A stretch of 40,154 nucleotides of DNA from Larix sibirica (lineage: Eukaryota; Streptophyta; Pinopsida; Pinales; Pinaceae), in NCBI GenBank assembly GCA_004151065.3, contig NWUY0304282281.1:1-40154 (forward strand), in the 5' to 3' direction. Shown in pieces: positions 33,750-40,154 of the stretch. Every line of letters starts with the position of its first letter. Position 1 is the stretch's first letter. The notes under the pieces were generated by a model. The model made no database searches. It worked only from the letters and a program-made list of their open reading frames with translations, and was not told where the DNA came from. The position numbers and the translations under genes were made by a program.

Positions 33750-34205
33750 TTGGCATAGTGCCCACGTAGCTTCGTTAAGGGAACATAGACCATCCTATAT
33801 CATTTGCTCGCAGAAAACTATCAGATACAGAATGAAATTATACCACCACCGAGCGAGAAGGCCTTGCTATGGTCTATGCCTTGCAGAAATTTATACATTA
33901 TCTTCTGGGTAATGTATTTCAATTATTTACAGACCATTTTGCGCTGAAGTACTTGGTGAAGAAGCCAGTGTTGGAGGGAATAATTTGTCATCGGTTACTT
34001 CTCTTTCAGGAGTTTTCTTTTTATATAATGATGAAACCTGGAAAACAAAATGTGGGGCCTAATCATCTGTCCAGACTGGAGACATGAGAAAATGGAAGGG
34101 ATGTAGATGATGAATTGTCGGATACACACCTGTTCCATGTAGAGGGCATACCAGACCAGTTTAAGGAGATTGCAGAGTTTATTAATACTGGAAGGAATTT
34201 ATTGC
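33750..34205 (+). mobile_element. Ty3/gypsy RNase H remnant
   Basis: Seen: a decayed start around 33750, then GNIDHPISFARRKLSDTE, a TGA, NYTTTEREGLAMVYALQKFI, HYLLGN, FTDHFALKYLVKKPVLEGII, LLLFQEFSFYIMMKPGKQNV, GPNHLSRLET, stop, and a linker phrase DELSDTHLFHVEGIPDQFKE. The Glu of TTEREG and the Asp of FTDH are kept; the first catalytic Asp lies in the missing part. The linker normally leads into the integrase HHCC region, which I cannot find past 34210. A CGCTGAGGGCAAGGAAGG-like pair at about 34212 and 34241 follows. It shares the TTEREGL-MVYALQKF and ALKYLV cores with the minus-strand remnant at 13321-13690, but the two differ at many residues. Confidence 0.9.
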
Positions 34206-34455
34206 TTGTCCGCTGAGGGCAAGGAAGGATGGCGAAGACCCGCTGAGGGTGAGGAAGGCCATTGATAACCATAAATTGAGAATCCTTCATCTTATTCAAC
34301 GCTTCTAAGAGGTTCTATTCAGTAAAATAAGCCCCGAGCATATCTCATTTCATGCTCCAAACCGTGGATGGAGGGCGGATCTACTGAATATGAATGGCGG
34401 ATACATCTGAGTAAACACAGTTGTCAGATATGTATAACTGGTACTACGAAGTTGG
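34206..34455. other. Spacer after the gypsy remnant
   Basis: No domain recognised. CCGCTGAGGGCAAGGAAGG (about 34211) and CCGCTGAGGGTGAGGAAGG (about 34240) form a near-perfect direct repeat, 29 bases apart. Confidence 0.5.
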
Positions 34456-34459
34456 CAGG

Positions 34460-34948
34460 GGAAAGTAAGGTTGTTACGCTCAAGACATTTGCGCCTGCCT
34501 GCGCGGAATTGAAATATCCTTTATTAGCTCTTTTCACCAGGAAATAAACTTAAGCTCTAGGCAGTATAGCAAGCTCACAGTCCGGAGATATGTCGCCAGC
34601 CCTACCAGAGGAGTTCGATTTTGAGCAAAGGCACAGTTTTATACTATGAATGTGGGCGGGGAGTTTGATCAGCTTTATGTAGGGTCCGCGGCTTATATTC
34701 ACAAGGCATGGCAAGCAGGGCTTGCACAGGCTGCTATTCTGGAAGCGATGCCGTGGGCAGAGGTATTTTACCTGCGGGCTAATCACTACGATGCGCAGAA
34801 GCAGGCCATAGTTACACCTATTGGGATACTTTGTCATTTGGATGCTGCAACTATAAGGAATATTTTTTATCTCCCACAACCAAATGCTGGATACACACAG
34901 GAGCGGAGACCCACATTAAGGCTTCTCCTCTTCTCAGGTATTCAATAA
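34460..34948 (+). pseudogene. Unidentified coding remnant, probably transposon gag-like
   Basis: The plus-strand frame at 34646-34948 (100 codons from an ATG) reads as real protein: GGEFDQLYVGSAAYIHKAWQ, AILEAMPWAEVFYLRANHYD, TPIGILCHLDAATIRNIFYL and PQPNAGYTQE. Just upstream the same phase is open back to a TGA at about 34623. Another phase at about 34461-34540 reads VTLKTFAPACAELKYPLLAL, suggesting a longer ancestral product. The TPIGILC...IRNIFYLPQ phrase has the flavour of the N-terminal, gag-like region of plant retroelements, where a substrate-like helix ends in a Leu-Pro pair, but I cannot confirm a family. It follows two named transposon remnants in the same orientation, which supports a mobile origin. 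The minus-strand frame 34550-34879 is a shadow. Confidence 0.45.
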
Positions 34949-36770
34949 GTGGTTAGAAAAGTTTTCGATAAGTAATAGATGTATCTCCTTGTCAAGAGTT
35001 TGAAAGCAGAGAAAAATTAATTCAATTATGTGGTGATTATAATTAATTGAGTGTTGGAACTAAATGATACCAGCACCTTTAAAGCACATTATCATTGATG
35101 GACCCTTTTGTTTATGAGAAAGTAGTGTTCGACTGGGCTGCGCTGATTAGTGGAGCTATCCAGACCCAGTTTGCTAAAAGGTTGGTCATTTTCGATTAGA
35201 TTCTTATGTGATATATGCACTTTTCAAATGTGACTGCCCGCCCCCCGCTTAGTGGTATAAGGGCAGGTAAGGGCCTGGTCCTGGGCGAGTAGAAACTGAG
35301 TAGCTTGGCCTCTAAGGTATACTTTCAAGGCAATAACACATCTTGAGCAAACACATTACTACGCATCAGGGAAATGGGTTTTAGGTCAACTTATTTTATG
35401 GTTCAAGGGTTGGACCAACCCCTAACCTGGCCTTGTTGGCTCAAATAGATAAACCTTTACTCTTTATAGAGCTCTCCCGACCTTCCATCACCTTAATCAT
35501 TTAGGTAAGATCGACAATACCCCTCTTCCCTCCTTTTTCGATGATCACATCCCGATGCGAAAAGAGAAAGATCTGATCATCGATGATCATGAGCACTCGA
35601 GAGCACAAGTCTCAACGATACCCCCTCCTTTAAGATCAGAAATATGAAAACATGATAGCACCGCTGCTTTCTTAGAAAATGGGTTAGATCCTCCTCCCTT
35701 TAGTCTCACGATTCGTCGATAGCGCATCCCTTATAACGTTCCGTACAGAGTGGGGTGAGTGGTAAATCTTGAAATATTCACTTTCTAATAAGGTGAATAT
35801 AAGTAAGCAGAGTGAATATGTGTATTATAAAATATTATCTTCTCTTAAAAGCTTTTAACACTCACTAAAAACTCTTTAACTAACAAGAGGTGATTTATTG
35901 CTCCTCCGATCTTTGTTGCTGGGTTCAATTTGAAATGATCAAGAGCTTGGCCTTGAACTTCCAGTATATGTGCGAAGACCTAACCCCTCGGTTTCAAAGA
36001 TCTCTTGATCATTTATCCTAAACCTCTGATTCGAGTGTGTTCGGGTTGGCAATTTGATTAGACTGTTATAACTAATGCTCTGATATGAATTCCTTTATTT
36101 ATCTTGAGGACCAAGCCCTCTTGTGCTCGAATGTTTTATTGCTAAAGACCTTTAGTTAGACCTTATAAGATATAGTAATCGGAGTTAGGGATGTACAAGA
36201 GCTCCGGTTTTCAAAATGACGGATTTTTACCTTCTTTATACACACATAAAAGTGCTTAAAAACTTACTACTTTTGTGGCCTTGCTTTTTAATAGGTTCTC
36301 GGGTTCGACCCGTAACCTAGCTTTCCCGCCCGTTTAAGGAAATAAAGTGCGACCTTCATTCATTCCTCTATGTGTTCTGTGTGTGTTATATGTCTAAGCT
36401 TTCCCTATATGCTACTCTTTCTAGAGTGAAAACCCGCTGGTGCTCAAGAGGAACCTATAATCGGTCCTTGTGATCATAAATAGTACAAGACCTTTAATTA
36501 CTCGGTGCTATTCTTGAGAACCCCTATTGGGTTTGAGGGCAAGACCGGCTTACCTTCATTCATTCATGTGTGCCCTTGTTGGTTGGTATGATAGAAGGTA
36601 ACAACCAATCATTAGGGTTCTCTATCGTGCGTCCAGCTATCTCGTTCATAGTAGATCAACGCAATTATATGTGTAAGGGAAGCCCAGACTCAGGCGTATA
36701 TTATACAGTTTCAAATTAGAGGGAGTCTTAATCGCTGCGGAACTAAAGAGTTATAAAGTCCATTCTACAG
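34949..36770. other. Spacer, possibly decayed LTR sequence
   Basis: No coding domain recognised. TTGCTCTGATA-like text at 36073-36087 (ATGCTCTGATATGAA) resembles the complement of the common retrotransposon primer site TGGTATCAGAGC. CGACCTTCATTCATTC at about 36350 recurs as CTTACCTTCATTCATTC at about 36551. A 16-base perfect palindrome TGATCATCGATGATCA lies at 35574-35589. A hairpin AGGTT...AACCT with GGGTTCGACCC at its centre lies at 36293-36318. Together these fit an old LTR element in minus orientation, but the case is weak. Confidence 0.3.
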
Positions 36771-37458
36771 AATACGAAGGAGGATTTATAATCCAGCTAT
36801 TCTCATTCTTATATGATAAATAAAGTACCAAAGTGTATATTAATCAATATTGTTGGCACCAGCGAACTTAACTAATGGTGGAAAAAAAGGAAGTAACTCA
36901 ACTAATTGACTCGCTAACGCTCAGACATAACTTAGTATATCGAGGAGAAAGGATATTCAACTACCTTTTATAAGTATTAACCCCAAGCTACAGGAAGGAT
37001 GGCTCGTCCAACTGTCTTCATCCCGAAGTAAGTATGCTCCGGTGTTTTTATGGGTCTCCTAAGGGAGTGGGTAGGTTAGGTGTGTTGCAGTAGCATCAGT
37101 GTAAAAGCTCTCTCTGCCCCGTTCTCCTAGGTAAATCTGTTTCTTCCTTCCGTTGGCTAGGTGCCGGTTGTGGAAAATTGAGAGAGAGGCACTTGCCTGA
37201 GTTGGGGTCCTGGCCGAGCTACGATTTAGCTAGGTTTTGAAGTAAGTTATTGACCTGAAGCTGCTGGCCGGATGGATCTCTTATTTTGGTTGGTGGGTTG
37301 GTTGGATAATATCTCTCTTTATAAGTGAAAGAAAATAGCATGAAATCTATATTATAATAATAATATATAGAACTATCTATCTAAATCTTTCTTATGTACG
37401 TAATATTCGTTCGCCAGAGTGATATCATAGTGATCATCTATCCATCTATCTATAAGGT
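36771..37458. other. Spacer, no gene recognised
   Basis: No gene. The region ends in ATATATAATAATAATATATAG-like AT-rich runs at about 37350 and leads into a CT microsatellite. Confidence 0.4.
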
Positions 37459-37478
37459 CTCTCTCTCTCTCTCTCTCT
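37459..37478 (+). repeat. (CT)10 microsatellite
   Basis: Ten uninterrupted CT dinucleotides, flanked by related CTATCTAT words on both sides. Confidence 0.95.
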
Positions 37479-38510
37479 ATCTTTTTAGACTCGTGTGGCA
37501 CGAAAAGTAATTAGCAGCCTACCCAACTTCAACAACTATTGACTTCTTGGCTTGGCCTTGGCTTTCGGTAACTAGGCCAGCCAGGAAAATAAGTAAGTAA
37601 GTTCATAAAGAGAAGATATAACTTCCCCATATAACTTAGAATTGGCCTTGATAGGAATATGGAGGGTGTCCTTGCTTGCCTCTACACTTACCACTTACCA
37701 CTTTTGCCACCCTTTGCTTATATTTGGCCTTGGCTTCATGACAAAAAACACCTCAGGAGGCCATTATAAGCCCTTCCATAGCCCACTGGTCACGCACGCT
37801 AAGCGCTGGGGGGCCCAATCCCATCCCATTAGACGACCCATTTATCGAAATGAGATTAGTTTCCCTGGAACCAATTCAAGCGGCTCTTATAGTTCAGGGA
37901 CCATTGATCTTACTCTTCCTCAGCTACTACACTACAATGTTTTTCGGATTCTTATATAGATCTACCCACTTTAAGATACTCGGGATGCCTACTCACTTCT
38001 GGGGCTGAACCCCTTTCACTTTGATGCAATGTATATGCATGCCTTCTGAACCCACGCAATATTGGGTTGTGATTCTCTTGGCCATTTAATCGATTTAATA
38101 GGCTTCAACTTTCTATTGAATAGGCTCAAACAAATCTTTTTCGAGTATTCGAATTGAAACATTGTTCTTCTTAGGGCAGGGCGGCGAACTAACAGGATTT
38201 TAGGGAATAGGAGAAGACGCTTTTAGATAAAGGTTAATTATAAGTGGGGTTTGAAAGACGAGGGTCCCACCTCTCGTAGTACAGCTGATAATGGAAGCGT
38301 ATGGCTAAGAATGGAAGAGGCCCCGGTTTAAAGCAAACAAATAGGCCCTTGTTACAATTACATAAGTAGCAAATAAACTGTAGCAAAAGGAAAGGTATCT
38401 CGAAAGTATAAAATGTGATAGAAACATGACATCAAATATTTCGAGATATTACTTATATAATAGCAGCCAAAAGCTAAAGCAATGAAGACAAATATCTCTA
38501 AGGAAGGGCT
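37479..38510. other. Spacer with unassigned open frame
   Basis: A 105-codon plus-strand frame at 37642-37959 opens on TTG and shows no family signature; I do not call it a gene. The rest is spacer. Confidence 0.4.
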
Positions 38511-38514
38511 AACG

Positions 38515-38680
38515 CATTGAGTTGAGGGAAGAAAAAGTAAAGGCTTTTTTTATATGACTTATTCGTGAACCAAATGTTAGAAAGTTGAGGGAATAAACGT
38601 GAAAACTGTGATAAAGGATATGGAGGGGAACTGTCCAGGGAGACATGATATTGAGGGAATAACAACGAATGAGGGGGGGT
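38515..38680 (+). repeat. TTGAGGGAATAA repeats, about 65-bp period
   Basis: GTTGAGGGAAGAA at about 38520, GTTGAGGGAATAAACG at about 38584 and ATTGAGGGAATAACAACG at about 38651 form three direct copies. The long minus-strand frame at 38498-38800 runs through them and is not credible as a gene. Confidence 0.65.
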
Positions 38681-38799
38681 TAATATTGAAGTAAGTAAGT
38701 CGTTAAGAATATTGGTGTAGGCAGGGATCAGTTCAATTTTAATAGAAATGGAATAGAAAGGAAGTAAATTGGATCTCTGTTGCGGGGGTCGGATCGTCA

Positions 38800-38945
38800 A
38801 GCTATTATATAAGTAAGTTGCGGTGGTTTTACGAAATTATATAAAAATAGATCGATTTAGCCGACAAATATCTATCTATTTCGCGAACTTCGATCAACCT
38901 CGATAGGAGAGGATCATAAATCTATTATATAAGTTGGAGTGTTGA
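38800..38945 (+). repeat. CTATTATATAAGT pair
   Basis: CTATTATATAAGTAAGTTG at about 38803 and CTATTATATAAGTTGG at about 38922 are direct repeats flanking GATCGATTTAG/GATCAACCTCGAT words. Confidence 0.55.
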
Positions 38946-38964
38946 TCAACAACATAAATATTTA

Positions 38965-39470
38965 TTGAATGCATGTATATGGCAAATAATGTATGATTAT
39001 TGGCATCATAAACAACTGGTTAAGAAACTGCTGCTTTTGGTGCTGTTTTCTCTACTTTTGCTATTATATATTTATCTGGAAGGGGTGTTAGCTCTTAAAA
39101 TGGAATTAGTCTTGGAACTGAAACTGGTTCATCGATTGGATCAACTGAGTCAACTGGATCTGGGACTGGAGGATCTGAATCTAGCTATGATGCTGACTCT
39201 GATGAAGCAACAAGATAAACTGAGGGCACTGCACCTAGCTCTGCTCTCTTCGCTTACTTTGCTGCCTTTCCCATTGCTTCCGTGCCTTTCCTCCTACTAT
39301 GTTACAGTCAAAATATGCTGGTAGCGTATATTGGATATTATGCTGCTTCAACTACTGGGTAAACCGGTAGCTAAGCTGAATGGGATGGATTTGGGCAAGG
39401 CCCACATCGGGACAGGACTTAATAGCCTACCATTACTAAGGCGCTTAGTTACAGATCGAAGAATTAATAA
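38965..39470 (+). repeat. Gly/Ser/Thr-type pseudo-coding tract, longest in the window
   Basis: In one plus-strand phase from about 39002 the text reads TTG, stop, ETAAFGAVFSTFAIIYLSGR, then after another stop NGISLGTETGSSIGSTESTG, SGTGGSESSYDADSDEATR, stop, TEGTAPSSALFAYFAAFPIA, then AYIGYYAASTTG. The phase is held for about 140 codons with only a handful of stops. This suggests descent from a coding, low-complexity Ser/Gly/Thr-rich region. Its 15-mer TAGTTACAGATCGAA (39446-39460) equals 11257-11271. The open frame called by length alone (38965-39324) is a different phase and is a shadow. The protein family is unknown. Confidence 0.55.
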
Positions 39471-39950
39471 TAGGTATAGGAATCTTTGCTTTTGTATGGC
39501 CTGCCCTTTTATTGACTTTCTTAAGTGCTGACGTTAATCATCACATAGAGAGTGAGGAGAGATCTAGACGCGCTTCTTTGATAACGTGACATGCTTTTAG
39601 AATATCTTTACGCCTTAGCAGCCATTCTATTCGATCTACTATCAGCTTTATATTTTTTTTTCTTTCTTTCCGGGGGGGAAGCACCACCAATAGCATTATG
39701 CGTGCTTATTTCTGCGAATTGCGATAGTCATGAAAGCTCAATTTATCAGATTTTCTTGAATGGAAAAAGTATTGAAGAGGGGTTAAATAAAGGGGGAGCT
39801 GATGAGTGAGATCTGTTCCGCCCATTGAGGGGAGAGCACTCAAAAAGTTAGTTCATGTATCTGCTCCTTTTATTTTCATGCGTGATAGCCCTGAGCATTG
39901 ATAGCCCTGAGCATATATGATATCCCCCCTTTCCCTTAAAAAGTAGTCCT
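39471..39950. other. Spacer, no gene recognised
   Basis: No gene. GATAGCCCTGAGCAT is tandemly repeated at about 39885 and 39900, and TTCCGGGGGGGAAGC lies at about 39668. Confidence 0.45.
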
Positions 39951-39951
39951 T

Positions 39952-40143
39952 GCGTTATTACATATATAAAGAATGGTTCTCGGTTAATAAAAAGAACCCA
40001 TTAAATAGTGGTTGCGCGAGAATAAGTAGCGTAATTACATATATAAAGAATTCCTGGAAAACGACTCACACCGAATCTAGTGTTATTCCTGTTTTATTCC
40101 ATACCGAATCTAGCATAATGACATATATAAAGAATGACTGGAA
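39952..40143 (+). repeat. Cluster of three TACATATATAAAGAATGA repeats
   Basis: Copies lie at 39952-39979, 40028-40060 and 40111-40143. The last two sit in an 83-bp direct repeat that also includes CCGAATCTAG (40071 and 40104). The 40028 copy has AATTCCTGGAA where the others have AATGACTGGAA or AATGGTTC. All three are on the plus strand. The open frame at 39950-40147 is a by-product of the repeat. Confidence 0.8.
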
Positions 40144-40154
40144 GTGAATCAAAA

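Noticed and set aside
36293-36318. T-arm-like GGGTTCGACCC with flanking AGGTT/AACCT
   Set aside because: It forms a simple hairpin but the loop position is wrong for a T arm and no other tRNA arms are found upstream.
37642-37959. 105-codon plus-strand frame
   Set aside because: TTG start, no family resemblance, no supporting context.
38498-38800. 100-codon minus-strand frame
   Set aside because: It runs across three copies of a TTGAGGGAATAA repeat and has no recognisable domain.

Overview
The window looks like intergenic DNA from a large seed-plant genome. My best guess is a spacer of a large gymnosperm (conifer-like) mitochondrial genome; old nuclear DNA of the same kind of plant is the alternative. 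No gene of a standard mitochondrial, plastid or bacterial set was recognised, and neither was any rRNA, credible tRNA, CRISPR array or operon. The only protein-coding material I can name is decayed plant retrotransposon sequence: one Ty1/copia, two Ty3/gypsy and one LINE remnant. Their wording resembles gymnosperm elements as I remember them. The organelle assignment is inferred from the patchwork of short degenerate repeats and the absence of intact elements, not from a marker gene.

Layout. 1-13 kb is spacer built from short degenerate repeats: a Gly/Ser/Thr/Ala-type pseudo-coding tract (1.2-1.9 kb), a small hairpin-bearing repeat (2.6-2.9 kb), AACCTTTAGCC-like runs (3.3-3.6 kb), further repeats (4.1-5.5 kb), a degenerate duplication (7.4-8.2 kb) and T-rich CTAGCTTATTGCC runs (12.1-12.5 kb). 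At 13.3-13.7 kb on the minus strand lies a Ty3/gypsy RNase H remnant. 15.5-20.3 kb holds more repeats, a degenerate segmental duplication (17.5-18.7 kb) and an unidentified minus-strand reading frame (about 18.8-19.2 kb).

20.7-22.1 kb is a Ty1/copia gag-protease remnant on the plus strand, with at least four frame shifts and about a dozen stops. 22.1-25.8 kb is repeat mosaic and unassigned sequence. 25.8-28 kb is AT-rich and looks nuclear. 28.7-31.4 kb is a compositionally odd block strongly enriched in AGCT. 33.1-34.95 kb is a transposon graveyard on the plus strand: LINE ORF1, gypsy RNase H, then an unidentified coding remnant. 35-40 kb is spacer, possibly with LTR-like DNA, another Gly/Ser/Thr-type tract (39.0-39.5 kb) and a cluster of a TACATATATAAAGAATGA repeat at the right end.

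Nothing here appears to work as a functional gene set. The most unusual signals are the dispersed Gly/Ser/Thr/Ala-type pseudo-coding family found in both orientations, two short conserved repeat families, the AGCT-rich block, and a nonsense pattern in the retrotransposon remnants (mostly TAG) that would fit decay by deamination of methylated CAG/CTG sites.
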